A DNA stretch of 64,000 bases from Talaromyces rugulosus (Eukaryota; Ascomycota; Eurotiomycetes; Eurotiales; Trichocomaceae), in the NCBI RefSeq assembly GCF_013368755.1, contig NC_049563.1:1240001-1304000 (forward strand), in the 5' to 3' direction. Made by a program: the position numbers and the translations under genes. The notes beneath the pieces are model-generated. The model worked only from the letters and a program-made list of their open reading frames with translations. It had not been told where the DNA came from and did no database searches. How positions within the stretch are numbered: position 1 is the stretch's first letter; the number at the start of each line of letters is the position of its first letter. This document shows positions 11,590 to 23,409 of the stretch, piece after piece.

Positions 11590-12912
11590 TTAAACTGCCG
11601 TATTGAGCTCATAAACAATCTTGTATCCCGAAATATTGCCTGCACGATGCTCATCAAACCCCTTGGGAACATCATCCAATCCCCCGAGAACCTTTGCAGT
11701 ATTTGGCTTGATAGTACCGGCAGTAAGCCAACCAGGCAGCTTATCAAACAACTCCCTAGAAAGCCCAAAGTCTTCCTTGGAAGCCTGTGAAAGAGAGAGA
11801 GAGAGAACATTAACAAATAATGAACAGACCTACTTTTCCTTAGGGTTTCGACTTACAGGCCAATAAAAACTGCCATATCTATGATCTTTCAAAAACGCAG
11901 TCCAGACAAGTACATCTGACACAGCGATTTGTGACGCAACATTATCCGTATTTGCTTTGCCCGGTCGAACGGTACATAGCTTTCCGCTACCATGCATCGC
12001 CAGTGAAGCGATAGTCGACGAGGATGTGTTGCCGATTGTGTCGAATGTATACTGAATGTTTGGAGCAGCCTGTTTGATCTTGCTAACAATTTCCTCCTCT
12101 GCACGATAGTCAAAGACGTGGTTTGCGCCATATGACCGGACCAGCTTCTCGTGGCGTGGACTGCATGTGGTGATCACGTTCATGCCGTATAATGCTGCTA
12201 GCTGGATGGCATATAGACCAACGCTTGCTAGGAAGAAACACTGTCAGATGTTGTATGTAAGATGATCAATTTCAGCAGGAAAAAAAAAAGGCTTACAGCT
12301 CCCTCCCCATACGAGGATACTAACACCTCCGGCGTTACTTCGATCGATATCAAGACACCCCTTTGAGAAAAGAGCGAGCCACGACGTGGTCAGCGCAAGA
12401 GGTACTGTACTAGCCTCGGCCGGCGAGATTCCCTTGGGCACTTTGAATGAGATGGCATCGTCCGCGAGAACATATTCACTATATGCCCCCAAACCTTTGA
12501 TTTCGCCTAGAAGCAAGCACAATTGAATGAGCTCCTCGTCTGTGATTTAGGGAATCAGTTGATCTCTCACCTCCCCAAACAAGACCAGCGATAACATCGC
12601 CCTTTTGCAGTCTTGTTGCTTCACTGCCTGTCTCGACTACTTCTCCTGCAAAGTCGCAGCCCAGAATTGCTCCGTCTCCAAATGCATTTCCGTCGAATGA
12701 CTGCACTGTTGAGAAAACGCGCTGTCTCAGCAAAGATTTTCTAGCTATTCAATGGCAAAAACAAGAGGCGATATACCATCCGTCGGATTCTGAGCGATAT
12801 GAGAGACCTTGACGAGGACTTGCTTGCTGTCTGGGACAGGTATTGCAGCCGACTCCTTGGATAGCCGTGGCTGTCCGTCGACCATGCGCACTACAAGAGC
12901 GTTGTTCGACAT
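11590..12912 (-). CDS. MDR-superfamily zinc-independent oxidoreductase, toxD/trans-enoyl-reductase type
   Basis: NAD(P)H-dependent medium-chain reductase. Exons (minus) 12912-12777, 12705-12571, 12506-12297, 12227-11857 and 11784-11590 give 348 residues. Start MSNNALVVRMVDGQPRL. The GroES-like N-terminal half carries SFDGNAFGDGAILGCDFAGEV, and the Rossmann half carries the nucleotide-binding GGSSSVGLYAIQLA, which becomes continuous only when the 69-nt intron at 12228-12296 is removed. The usual cysteine ligands for structural zinc are not seen, so this is the quinone-reductase/enoyl-reductase branch. Relatives include toxD and the stand-alone trans-enoyl reductases that serve polyketide synthases, but no PKS or other pathway gene is nearby, so a role in secondary metabolism cannot be argued from context. 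It ends YELNTAV, a typical C-terminus. Substrate unknown. Confidence 0.9.
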
Positions 12913-13507
12913 GTTGCGAGATCAATATTACAGACAGTTTGTCATTGAGAAAAGGAAGATGATACTAGCTAGATGAAGTAGAGAGACGGGCTCACAGTGC
13001 CCCACCACGTCGTGTTGAAACCTCAGTAATGACGTCGTAACAAGTCTGCTTATCAACCAGTTCATAAATCAATTGACTGCTACTGTCTGCCTGGGACAAT
13101 ACGTATAGCACGAGGTCAAGGGTATACTGATACTTATGAACTACGCGTTCTATTACTGAACTGGTGACATCAGAATCATCGCTTGTTCGATCATGAATAA
13201 TATAGTAAATAAAACAAGTCATCTCCAAACAAGAGTTTTCGTTTCGTGGTATTTGAAACTGAATATTTCGTTCATTTTTCGCATGACCCGACTCAACCAT
13301 CCAACACCATTTTTTTTTTAAAAACAGCCATCATCTCCGTCGCGTTGTTTGTCCCCTATTCCATCCCAGCCAGGTCCTTCGCTCCAGTGGTATCACAGAA
13401 AAAAAAAACAAAAACAAAACAAAAACAAAACAACCAGAATCAAGCATAGCGGGGTATATTGCTGCAAATTGGTATCTCGGTATGGTGAATTTTTTTTATC
13501 AGTTGCT
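12913..13507. other. Spacer with A-rich tract
   Basis: Upstream sequence of the MDR gene and 3' region of the KH gene. It contains an A/C-rich low-complexity stretch (about 13,400-13,435, repeated aaaac units). No gene is recognisable. Confidence 0.5.
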
Positions 13508-16500
13508 TCAACGAGGTGGCCCAATCGGGGCCGGGTATCCAGAAGTAGAATTGGAAGTGCTAGGACGACCAGAGTCAAAAGAAGCGCGAAGGTCATGCTT
13601 CGGGGTGATGTCACCCGGCGCAGTACCAAATGGAAATTTCATGTCAAAGCGAGCTGGCCAGCCATTGCTGGTGCTACTGTTGTGACTGTGGGAGCTGCCC
13701 ACATGATGGAGGTCTTCCTCGGGGAGGTTAACACCTGAATCGTTCCATGGGTTGCGATAACCGCTGTCGCGGGATTCCATAGAAATAAGAGACGCTTTGG
13801 ACGCGTTGCTGGACGCGTGTTTGAAGAAAGAAGCCGGCGAGGCTGAGTGATTCTTGCGGCCAATGAATGACGAGAACGACGAGATGCTGCCGGGCTTACG
13901 GAGCCGTTCAAAGATTGATCCACGATCGCTGACATCATCTCCAAAGCTGGGACGCGTAGGAGAGTCCGTGACGAGAGGTGCTGGAGCGTGCTGCAACAAC
14001 TTGGAGTCGAAGAAAGGTAAAGACTCCTCAAACGAGTCTGACTTGGGGCGTGGAATGGCCCCCTTGATAGTTGTGGCATCGAGCCCGTGAGCGACGAGGC
14101 GGGAGATCAAAAAGTCGATCGCATCCTTCAGGCCTCCAGCATTGTTCCGCGTGTAACCAAGTACAACGCGGTCCTCTGGAGGCGGGGTTCCTGGAGCAGA
14201 CTCGTCGCCAGCCTTGGGAAGTTCAGCTGCCGTATCAATGGTGGCATCGACTTCGTACTGGTCCTTGAGCTTGCTACGAACATCATCGGCAAATTCTGCA
14301 GACTTGAAGAAGCCTCGCAGTTCTGCCGAGCTTTGGAAAGACAACTCGTGATTTTCAGGAACCATGCCCTACAAAAGTTAGTTCGGGAACATGGGACAAG
14401 AGGGTCGGTCTTACCAAGAAAGCGTCAACGGCCTGCGGAACTTGGTACTCTGGCCCTGAGATAGTGATAATATCACTAGCGAGCTCGGTACTAGGGAACT
14501 CGATTTTGCAATTCCACTTCTTCTCGAGCTCTTCGATCTCACGGATGCGAGCCAAGAGTTCGCGGTGGTAGAGGCGGTTGATAAGAACGGTTTCGGATAC
14601 GTATTCGGCATCCTGTTTTCAATTAGCAATTGTCCACCCAAAATAGATCTAGCTACCATAGACGCACCACTTTCTCTACCATGTCCATGATCTCCTGCTT
14701 CACAAGATCCAAGCTCTGTGCGTTGCGAGCTGGGGTACGACAGATGACATTGTCAACCTTAACGTCATCGTCCTCTTTGCCGATGCCACCGCGATCCATG
14801 GCATTGGAAAACTTGACGAAAACCGAATACTTCTTCATTATGCGCTGGATGTGCTGGCCCCCAATACCGATGATACGTTTGTGATACTGATCAGGCACAT
14901 GGAAAGAGATAGACGCCGGCATCTCCTGCTCCACCAAGTCCAGACCGTTCTTGGTAGCATCATACTGGGTGCCGCAAACATCGATATAAAAGTTGTACTC
15001 GTTGAATCCATCGAAGATGATCTGAACGTTACTCTGACCCATGATCTTGTTGATCTTGCCATTCTTCTTGCCGCTGACAAATTCCTTGTGCTCGTTGGCG
15101 AGTTCGATTTTGACGCGAATCTGGTATGGGCCACGTTTGACAAAGGGCATCTGGTAGATGACATTCATGGCATCCTTCACCGCATCGTCGGATCCATTAA
15201 TGGAGAAGCCCATGTTCTCAAAGCTCACGTCCGCATTGGAATTGGTGCAGATATCGGAGAGCATCGGTCTAATCTCGGCCGGAGTGGGAGGACGCATACC
15301 ACCTTGAGATGGGTCGGGGACGGAAGTCCACCACGAAGCACTGTAAAATTGACCTGCCAATGCCATAATCTCCCGGACGGTTCGCTCGACATGCAAGGCT
15401 TCGGTGCCCTGAATGCGAACAAGGCCACGCTGACTACCAAGTTGCGGGAATAGGACGTATGAACCGTTAGCTTCCATGACCTTTCGGACTTTGTCAAGCC
15501 GATCCAATAAGATATTGTCAATCTTGCTAGCGGAAAGAACCACGTCTTTAACGTAGATTTTCACCACCATAACGAGCTCGCGAAGCTTCTGCTTGGCCCT
15601 GGCAATGCTTTCCATGTTTTCACCGGTGATGTATACTTCGTCTTCGCTTCGTCGGTTAGCACCCGGGGGCGTGTAGCCGAAAATGCGAGGGAAAGGCGGT
15701 GGGAAATAGATGGCGGTGTTGGTTGCGGCTTCGATGAGCTTGATGTTTTTACGAGTGCGGCCGCAGACCAAGGTATGCATGGTCAGTTCCAATTTCATGG
15801 CATCCACATGGCGTTTCAGCTAGTTAATCGTTAGCAAATTTTTGTGAGGTTACCACGCAGGCGGTTATAGGAGCATACAATCTGATCGATCATGATGAGC
15901 ATCCTTGTCTTGGCATGCTCAGCACTCTCCATGTCGCCATAGATAGCTACACGAAAGCGATTTTCCAGGCTGTTTTCGGCTCCGTAAGAGGACACGACGG
16001 CGCTGTCGGCATCGACCATCTTCGGGCTGAGAAGGAAAATATCGGCGCCAGTGTACTGAGCTAGGGTATCCAGGTGCTCGAGCACATTGGTGCGAATTCC
16101 CTTGGTTGACGCGTCCATGATAAGATGCATGTCAACGTCCACATTCGCGCAGCGCTAAGACCATTCCATATTAGCAACCAACCAGGAAACAATCAGTAAC
16201 TCTGGCTAAGGGAAGTAAACACGACTAACCAGAGAAATCGGGGTCTCGTTCAGAATTTTGGCCCTCGTCTGCCGAACAATATCTCCATCTCCAGAAAGAC
16301 AGACATTGGTCACTAACGTCTGCTGTCGCCGTTGCATGGAAGGCAGGGTCTTCGGCTCGGAGGTGGTGACAGTGGCTTCGAGTCGCCTATTCGTCTCGGC
16401 GGCGGTTCGACAGAGTCCTCGCAGAGCCTCAACATGGCTGACGTGCACTGGCAAGTTGTGAATCGGAGTCCCTTCGGGGGTGCCCTCAGGAAAAGTCCAG

Positions 16501-16760
16501 CGTTGCAGAGCGCCGGGGCTGGCGTGCAGGATATCCTCGACATCGGGGCCGGCGAGACAGGACGAGAAGGGCACATTGAAGGATAGATTCACGGTGGAAT
16601 CGGCGTTGGAAGGCGTTGTCAGGGCCGGGGCGACGTGTGGACGACGCATAGACTGCGAAGCAGGGTGCATATCAGGGTGAGGGCGAGACATGCCGAACGC
16701 GGGCGTCATACGTTCCCAGCCATGGCGAGCTTGACCGGTGAAGTTGGAGATCTTGTGCAT
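13508..16760 (-). CDS. Multi-KH-domain RNA-binding protein
   Basis: Cytoplasmic-type RNA-binding protein. Exons (minus) 16760-16230, 16154-15879, 15819-14668, 14612-14415 and 14368-13508 give 1005 residues; all four introns are 46-75 nt with GT/AG ends and keep frame. Start MHKISNFTG; the upstream T/C-rich leader has no better ATG. Tandem KH-like units are visible: GRTRKNIKLIEAATNTAIYF (~285), a diverged one ending EANGSYVLFP (~360), GKINKIMGQSNVQIIF (~515) and the clearest, GIGGQHIQRIMKKYSVFVKF (~586), with a further KH-like unit around IREIEELEKKWNCKIEFP (~675-700). The last 250 residues are Ser/Pro/Asn-rich and probably disordered. The tandem layout resembles vigilin/Scp160 and basidiomycete Khd4, which regulate mRNA stability or translation during hyphal growth; orthology to one of these is not settled by eye. 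Confidence 0.88.
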
Positions 16761-19363
16761 GGTGTTTGGGCGAAGAGATAGTCTCGGCTCTTCTGATTCC
16801 CCAGGATGATGGTACGGCCTTGGGGAGACAGAAGAAAGAGCAGCGAAAACACAGACTGGTGGACTGGACTCGGACAGAAACAAGGGAGGGAAGAGAAAGC
16901 TCGAAGGGACCGACGAGAATCGAAGAGAACCGAAGGGAGGGGGGAAACAAAAGAGGAGCAATAAATAGCTAGCAAGGAAAACAATCGACGAGAACAGAAA
17001 ATATGAAGGGAAAGGGAAGGGGGTATCTCTGGTAGCTGGGTTTTGTGGTGGTGGTGGTGGTGGGATGGAGAGAGAAGTCGGAGGGCGGAGAGGAAGGCCT
17101 GGAGAACAGAGAAGGGTCGAGGAAGGAACGGCGACGACCGGCGACGCGAGGCTAGGCCTGTTCGGGGCACGGTTCTCTCTCCATCATCCATTTTTATTTT
17201 TGTTTCACACTTTCACTACGCACTTTGTGCCTTGTCCTCTGCACTAATTCTTCTTCTTCTTCTTCTTATTATTATTATTGTCCATCTGTATTCTCACTAT
17301 TGGCTAGTCTCGGCTACTGTCGCGCACTTGTAGCCTTGCTGCTTTTCAGCTGCCTGGTTGCGCGGCCGACACACAAATGGCAGGTTGCTGCACAGACACG
17401 CAGTATTATTATTGTTGTTGCTCTTCTATTTACGATTGACTACGTACGGATACTAACCATTGCTTTTCTATGCTCTTTTTCCACACTGCGTTGACGTTCC
17501 CAATTGCCTGGTTCTTGAGATCTGGTAAGCGCTAACTAGCGGACTGATCACTGCGGTATCCGGACAGTGCAATACGGAGCCAGGAGAATACCGGGCCCAG
17601 CCTACTTACGACAATCGCTGTCCAGATTCGGCCTTTCGTTCTTCTCGTCCTGCCTCTCTGGAAGTCTGGAGTCTGGTCCGTCGCCAACCTTGTTAGCCAT
17701 GATCGTTCAATGATGCCATGGGCCTCGGTCCGGCCAATCGCTGGCCCATCCCCTTCAGCAAGCGGAGAAACAACTCGTGCATAATCTGCACTCCATGTTG
17801 GTAATACAAATAGGTATGGAGGATGCTCTCCCCACGCTTGGAGTCAGTTCCTGGTAAAATACTCCGGCCGGACAAGACGAGAAAGGGAACGTCACTGGCA
17901 GACAGGCTGACGAGTTAGCGGGCTCAGGCTGGAATTCTCGACTCCGCCAGGTGGAGCGAGGCTGTGTAAGTCTCTGGCAAGCCAGAGCTAGGCTCTGAGA
18001 GGACTAGATTGCGACTTAGCCGGCTCTGATCCTATGAGGCTAGCAGTTCCCCGTCGATAGCGCTAGTCCTGGTCTACGATAGGTCATTGGGTCGTGCGTG
18101 ATGTGGAAGTCGAGTGTTTTCGACAGGATTCTAACCAATACGAACAAACATAACCCTTTTCCTGATTCTGCCGGATTGCTCCTCGAACCAGGAATGCAGG
18201 ATGGATATGGAACAACAACCAAGGCCAAATGGAAAGACAAAGACCGCCGCGATCTACATGCATTTCGAGTTTTTTTTTCCCCCATCAGGCAGAAGCTTGG
18301 TATGAGTCTAAGCAGTCCTCTGCCTATGAATTGCGAAATTTGGACATAGTACTATAGTATGATATTATATTATTATACAATACGTACTTCGGCTGAAGTC
18401 ATGAATCATCACTGGGCTGTCGGCTCGGAGAGCAGTTCCACCCGCCCGACCCGCTCTCAGAATCTGTCATTTGTTGATCCGGCTGATCCGAGGTCAACTG
18501 TCAGCAGGGTAAGGAGTAAGTACATGTATGTGTATGGCCAGGGGACGACAGTAAGTAAAAATACGTCCACAGACAAACAAGGCATTGATGCCGGTCCCGT
18601 TGCCGGGTCTCAGGTCCGGCGGTAAAATTTGCTGCAAGGGGTGAGCTTTTTCTTTCTTTCTTTTTTTTTTTCATACCATCTGAGCTGCGTCTGCCTGAAC
18701 ATTCCTAAAATGTCTTTTTTTGTTTGACCTTGAGCCGACATCTGGAATTCCCTCGCAGATTGACCAATATAAAACCTGCCCAGAAAGGATCATCCTTGAC
18801 ATATCACTATTGCCTACTCCGTACTCGTGTCTGATGTCAACTTGTAAACAATGATAACCCATCTCTCTCCCAAAAGTATCTAGGGCCATCCGCTCAGCTG
18901 AGCCCGACCACGTACTGCGCGGTACTAGCGCTAGAGACGGTGTAGAATCCGTAGATGTACTTTCCCCATTCGGTTCGTGAGAAAGGTGCAGATCGAGTAG
19001 AGGATCGACTAGCGCTACATGCAACCGCAACACTTTTGAAGCAATGAGAGGGCAGTATTATTATGCTGGCATTTTTGAAAGTGGACATTGTCTTTGTATG
19101 ATCTGATGTCCTCTGGTCCTCGAATCACGCAACAGTCAAGACTACAATATGACAAGTATACATGATTATTGTAACAGACGTCCTTCGTGAGTTTATTCAA
19201 TTTAGCACTGTATCCAATTGGTCAAACAAATCAATTGATATACGTAGGCAATCAATGTAAAAACATCAAGAAATGATTCACACAAGTTCAAGTACCTGTG
19301 TGCACTTTCTAGTTTACACTATACTCGTATGTATACACTATACATCCCGTCTTCTCGACTTTA
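16761..19363. other. Large intergenic region (KH gene leader and promoter, low-complexity tracts)
   Basis: A 2.6 kb stretch without a supportable gene. The first 430 bases, read on the minus strand, are a strongly pyrimidine-rich leader of the KH gene. Simple repeats follow: a GGT run at 17044-17063 and TTC/TTA runs at about 17247-17280. The sequence from 17,500 to 19,363 contains only short unconserved ORFs. A long 5' leader for the KH gene is likely; the remainder is probably the 3' flank of the disordered-protein gene. Confidence 0.5.
17044..17063. repeat. (GGT)n microsatellite
   Basis: Six successive GGT units in the leader/promoter zone of the KH-protein gene, followed by a purine-rich stretch. 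On the transcribed strand it reads as an ACC/CCA run. Confidence 0.8.
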
Positions 19364-21757
19364 CTATTGGTATCGAGGAATCCGGTGTACCATGTCCCCC
19401 GCGCTATCAACAGCCATTCGTGCTCCATCCTCTTCGGTATAGTATCTTCCCTCGTGCTCCGGGCGCACCGAGCTATATACCGGTCGTTCGCCGTATTCCG
19501 GCAGTAGCCGGCTTTCTTCGCCCGTATATGCACTCACCTCACGTCCATTGGGGCGAACACTAGGCATACGATGAATCACCTCGCGTGCTTCCTCGTAGCG
19601 GCTCGATGGCGGTCGAACACTAGATGTGCGAATACTTCGTTGCCGAGACGCATCGTCGTCAATGTAGATAGACGGCCGGGAGGAGGGGGTGTACTCAACA
19701 GCAACACTGCCGCTTCGATACACCGGCTCGTGCTCCGTCACCGAACGTGAATACGGCCGCTGGCCCTCGCTGACAATCCGTGGATGCTCCGCTACACGTC
19801 TATAGCTTGTCGACGGAGGCGGTGCCATCTCCTGGATGTATCTGCGGCTGCCATATCCATCGTCTACAATCGACCCCGCCCGAACGCTAGCACTGCGCAT
19901 CTGAACTCGCTCGTTGTACTCGTCAGGCCTTGCTGACCGAGTCGGAGGAGGCGGCATGGCGCGAATCTTCGATGCTGGCGTCATCTCGTAATATTGATTG
20001 CCGTACTCATCGACAACGATTCGCCGCGGCTGCGGTTCGATATATCGCGGTTCCTCCTCCACGTAGAATTCCCGAACGCGTGAAGGTGGAGGGTAATCTT
20101 CGTATTGGCTATAGTGTCTGGAATATGCCGGCACCAGGGGCTCGTAGTACGTCGCCTTTTCGTGCTGAGGACGCTCAACTACTGCATAAGATGAAGCCCG
20201 GACTGATCGTGGCCGTGTTACTGGCTCCCCATATTCACGGTAAACAGGCTCCCGATTCCGTGCATAATGGAGGCTTGCCACCCGCCTCAAATCTTCAGTG
20301 TCACGCATTGGCCTCCGTCCACTGAGGCGAGAAGTTGCCCGGGTGCTAGGCTCAGCAGGGGGTTCATAATCACGCCCGCTGCTTCCGTATCGGTCATGCT
20401 CGTACACGGATTCTCGAGGAATCGCCTCTCTACGCTCACTAGACGGGGTGTACTGCGGTGATGCAATGTCAATGTACACTGGCGCTTCTCGAACATGGCC
20501 ACGGGAGAGCTGGGTCTCGTGAAAAGGAGGCGGAGACACAGGCTCAGGCTTGATACGCGGTCCGGGGGAGTTAATAGCGTGCACTGTACTTCCAGCTCGA
20601 GGCTCTTGCACACGGCGACGCTTGCGAGGCATCAATTGCTGAATCGCACCATCAGGAGTACTCAGGCCAGACGACAGCTCTGTAGGACCTTCTTCACGGT
20701 AGTCATTCTGGGCAGCCCTCAACCTTGGGGGTTGTTTAGCAGTGGCTAATGGTGAAACACGCGATGGTTGTGGAGCTGCAGGCGAAGTGATGTGATTCCT
20801 CACAATTCTCATGTCCGGGGACACCGACTGCTGTCGCATAGCATATCTCGGAGGTCGCTCATATATCGGACGTCGAGGGTTCGGTACATCGGGAGGCTGG
20901 TAATCGTCATCTTCTTGCACATCCAGCATAGGCTCTGTTGGTTCCGGAGGAGAGTATTCGGGTTCATCCTGTGTCTCTTCCAGTTCCTCGTAAAATTCTG
21001 CTTGTGCAGGTCGGGCGGACCCCTGAGATGGAACAATGATGTTAGTAGTACCTTGGACAGCTGCATGTTGTTCGTGGTCCCCGCCCGAGGGGGAGTCGGG
21101 AGCTCTACTAGAATACAAGGAGTTCTCATCAAAGGAATCGCTAGGAGCATTTGTACCATTAGCGCCTAGAGCATCATAAACTGATGGAAGAGGCTTAACG
21201 ATCTCCAGAGCCTGATTCAAAACATCCGAAATGTCAAAGTCGGGCTTCTCATCTTGAGAAACGGCCTTCTGGCGCGTCTCATATTTTGTTCGCTCAGTCT
21301 GTTCCCTCAGCGCATTCTCGACTCTCCTCCTTTGTAACTGTATTTCTGCTCGGACTAGGTCATCGGACTTGGTTAGAAATATGGGATCGATCTCTGGCGC
21401 GAGTTTTGGAGCTACATGCGACTTCGCGCCGGCGGGACGCGGAGCTATTGAACCAGCTTGGGCTGGAGAAGCTCCATGTAATGATTTTGGCTTTACCAGC
21501 GACGCGTTTGACGGTGTCGCCTTTGGCTGCGGAGTTGTCGCGGATTCAATGGCAGCCGAGGCCACAGGGGTCTGGAGAGTACGTGAAGGAGCTTTGCGAA
21601 CAAATTGCTGAGGGACCTTCAGCCTCGGGTGGGTTCCTGCAAAGATCTCCTCGCTTATCCTTAGAATCTTCTCGTATTCTTTGAGCTCATCGTCAACAGA
21701 GAGCGACGTCAGGCGCGTCTCAGCGACGGGGACGGAAAGATTCGTCGGAGCTGCCAT
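19364..21757 (-). CDS. Long disordered Arg/Pro/Ser/Tyr-rich protein of unknown function
   Basis: Single open exon of 797 residues from the ATG at 21757 (MAAPTNLSVPVAET). The reading frame is open 66 codons further upstream but has no other ATG there, so this is the start. The N-terminal 70 residues look ordered (DDELKEYEKILRISEEIF, then AGTHPRLKVPQQFV). The remainder is low complexity, rich in R, P, S, Y and E, with recurring short motifs such as SVRASS, PRYIEP, PPPxR and SRYEE and a more conserved-looking patch VVDEYGNQYYE. No catalytic domain, membrane segment or zinc finger is visible. Many RxxS and SP sites suggest regulation by phosphorylation, which is inference. I do not recognise the family; the single-exon size and even codon use support a real gene conserved in filamentous ascomycetes. 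Confidence 0.82.
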   Translation of the reverse strand: MAAPTNLSVPVAETRLTSLSVDDELKEYEKILRISEEIFAGTHPRLKVPQQFVRKAPSRTLQTPVASAAIESATTPQPKATPSNASLVKPKSLHGASPAQAGSIAPRPAGAKSHVAPKLAPEIDPIFLTKSDDLVRAEIQLQRRRVENALREQTERTKYETRQKAVSQDEKPDFDISDVLNQALEIVKPLPSVYDALGANGTNAPSDSFDENSLYSSRAPDSPSGGDHEQHAAVQGTTNIIVPSQGSARPAQAEFYEELEETQDEPEYSPPEPTEPMLDVQEDDDYQPPDVPNPRRPIYERPPRYAMRQQSVSPDMRIVRNHITSPAAPQPSRVSPLATAKQPPRLRAAQNDYREEGPTELSSGLSTPDGAIQQLMPRKRRRVQEPRAGSTVHAINSPGPRIKPEPVSPPPFHETQLSRGHVREAPVYIDIASPQYTPSSERREAIPRESVYEHDRYGSSGRDYEPPAEPSTRATSRLSGRRPMRDTEDLRRVASLHYARNREPVYREYGEPVTRPRSVRASSYAVVERPQHEKATYYEPLVPAYSRHYSQYEDYPPPSRVREFYVEEEPRYIEPQPRRIVVDEYGNQYYEMTPASKIRAMPPPPTRSARPDEYNERVQMRSASVRAGSIVDDGYGSRRYIQEMAPPPSTSYRRVAEHPRIVSEGQRPYSRSVTEHEPVYRSGSVAVEYTPSSRPSIYIDDDASRQRSIRTSSVRPPSSRYEEAREVIHRMPSVRPNGREVSAYTGEESRLLPEYGERPVYSSVRPEHEGRYYTEEDGARMAVDSAGDMVHRIPRYQ

Positions 21758-22222
21758 GTATGTGGCAAGCTTCCAAGGAGTCACTGATGGCGCTGCATCT
21801 ATCAGTAATAATAATAAGTATGTCAGCGACGGACATTTGCTTGCTTTGGATAGCAAGGGGATAGGCGAATGTAGCCTATATGAGACAGTCTTGTCACTGT
21901 GTCTGGCGGCGACTTTGAGAAAATCAAACACGAGAGAGGAACTTGGAAGGTGCAAGTGACGGAAAACTGACTAGCGCGCGCGGGTTTTTTTCATGCCTGA
22001 GGCAGAAATCATCTTCCCGCCGCCAATTTCGTATGACTCCTCCGTCCGTTCTTGTTGCCTGTTTGCTTTTTCTGTTTCAGATCTGAAAGGTCTCTAGGCT
22101 TGGAATTTTGTTTCTTTTTTTCGCTAGCTATCTATTTTGTGCTGATACGTTCATCTTATCGCGGTCTCCAAGATTAGTTGATCCAGTGTTATATTTCGAC
22201 GGAATATATACATAACTCAACC
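21758..22222. promoter_or_regulatory. Divergent promoter region
   Basis: A 465-base spacer between the divergent starts of the disordered protein (minus) and the HAD phosphatase (plus), with T-rich tracts at 21,985 and 22,110-22,140. Both promoters must lie here; no discrete site can be named. Confidence 0.5.
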
Positions 22223-23158
22223 ATGGCTTCAACTTCAGAACAAGATGGGGACACTCGCCCAATCTTCTTTTTTGACATTGACAACTGTGTAAGTACCTGC
22301 GCATGTTAAAATTGTTATTACAACACTAACAGGTCATGTTTTAGCTGTACTCAAGAGGTTTGATACTCTATGCGATGGATGCGCGACTTCAACTAAAGGA
22401 TGTGGTCTAGGTTCACAAATCCACGAGAAGATGCAAGAACTGATTGGTGAGTTTTCTATTTGAAACATATTGGAAATGCCACTGACACACTTATCAGACA
22501 TCTTCTTTGTCAACCATCTGTCAATCGACCCGGACGACGCGGTGATGCTTCATAAGAAGTACTACAAAGAATATGGCCTCGCCATCGAAGGCCTGACACG
22601 GCACCACAAGGTCGACCCTCTGGAGTTTAACCGAAAAGTTGACGATGCTTTGCCGCTGGATGAGATCCTAAAGCCAGACCCAAAATTAAGGAAGTTGCTC
22701 ACCGACCTCGACACAACCAAAGTCAAGCCTTGGCTGCTCACAAACGCCTACGTCAACCACGCGAAGAAGGTCGTGAAGCTCCTTGGCGTGGATGATCTTT
22801 TCGAGGGCATCACATTTTGCGACTATGCTGAACCCAAACTGATCTGTAAACCCAGCAGGGAGATGTGGGAAAAGGCAGAGCAACAGGCTGGCGCCAAGGG
22901 CGTTGAGAATTGCTTTTTTGTCGGTCAGTAACCTCCTTCCATACCCTATCTCGTCATATCGCCGCAAAACACTGACCACTTTCTTGCTTAGACGACTCGT
23001 ATCTGAACTGTAAGCATGCGGAAGAGCGAGGGTGGCAGACGGCACACCTGGTCGAGCCAATGATCAAATTGCCAGCTAAACCGGCTTGCAAGCACACTAT
23101 TCGCAGTCTTGAGGAGCTCCGACAAATATTCCCGCAGTGTTTTAAGAGCACAGCCTAA
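22223..23158 (+). CDS. HAD-superfamily pyrimidine 5'-nucleotidase (Sdt1/Phm8 type)
   Basis: Dephosphorylates pyrimidine nucleoside monophosphates (and in yeast Sdt1, nicotinamide mononucleotide) in the cytosol. Five exons: 22223-22288, a 13-nt micro-exon near 22345, a 36-nt exon at about 22411-22446, 22498-22923 and 22992-23158; 235 residues. Start MASTSEQDGDTRPIFFFDIDNC. HAD motif I is DIDNCLYS, split by the first intron directly after the Cys codon; motif II is WLLTNAY; the lysine motif is in CKPSREMW; motif III is FVDDSYLN, itself split by the last intron at V-D. The length and the order of motifs match the Sdt1/pyrimidine 5'-nucleotidase group. The very small second and third exons are easy to miss in automatic annotation. 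It lies 250 bases upstream of, and on the same strand as, the dynactin gene. Confidence 0.92.
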
Positions 23159-23409
23159 ACATTGTTGATAGATTTTTCGTTGTATAGAGACAGTTGAATC
23201 GAGTCTTAGACAGACCTTGATTGGCCCGTATTGTAAAGTATTCCAGAAGCGATATCATTGGCTGCGGCCCCTGTATAAGTGGGGCTGCGCGGGTGTCGCG
23301 TTGTTCTGCCGGGCTTGGCGCTCCTGAACGGCAATCGCAATACAACAATACAAACCCCGGAGCTTCACCACAACGCAATCCGCAAGCTCGCGTCTGCAAC
23401 CTGGTGACC

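Noticed and set aside
21758..21955. N-terminal extension of the disordered protein upstream of 21757
   Set aside because: The frame is open but begins at TTG and contains no ATG before 21757; the residues do not resemble the body of the protein.
23221..23409. Upstream extension of the dynactin frame
   Set aside because: Starts at a non-ATG codon, and the CAP-Gly domain begins directly after the Met at 23410.
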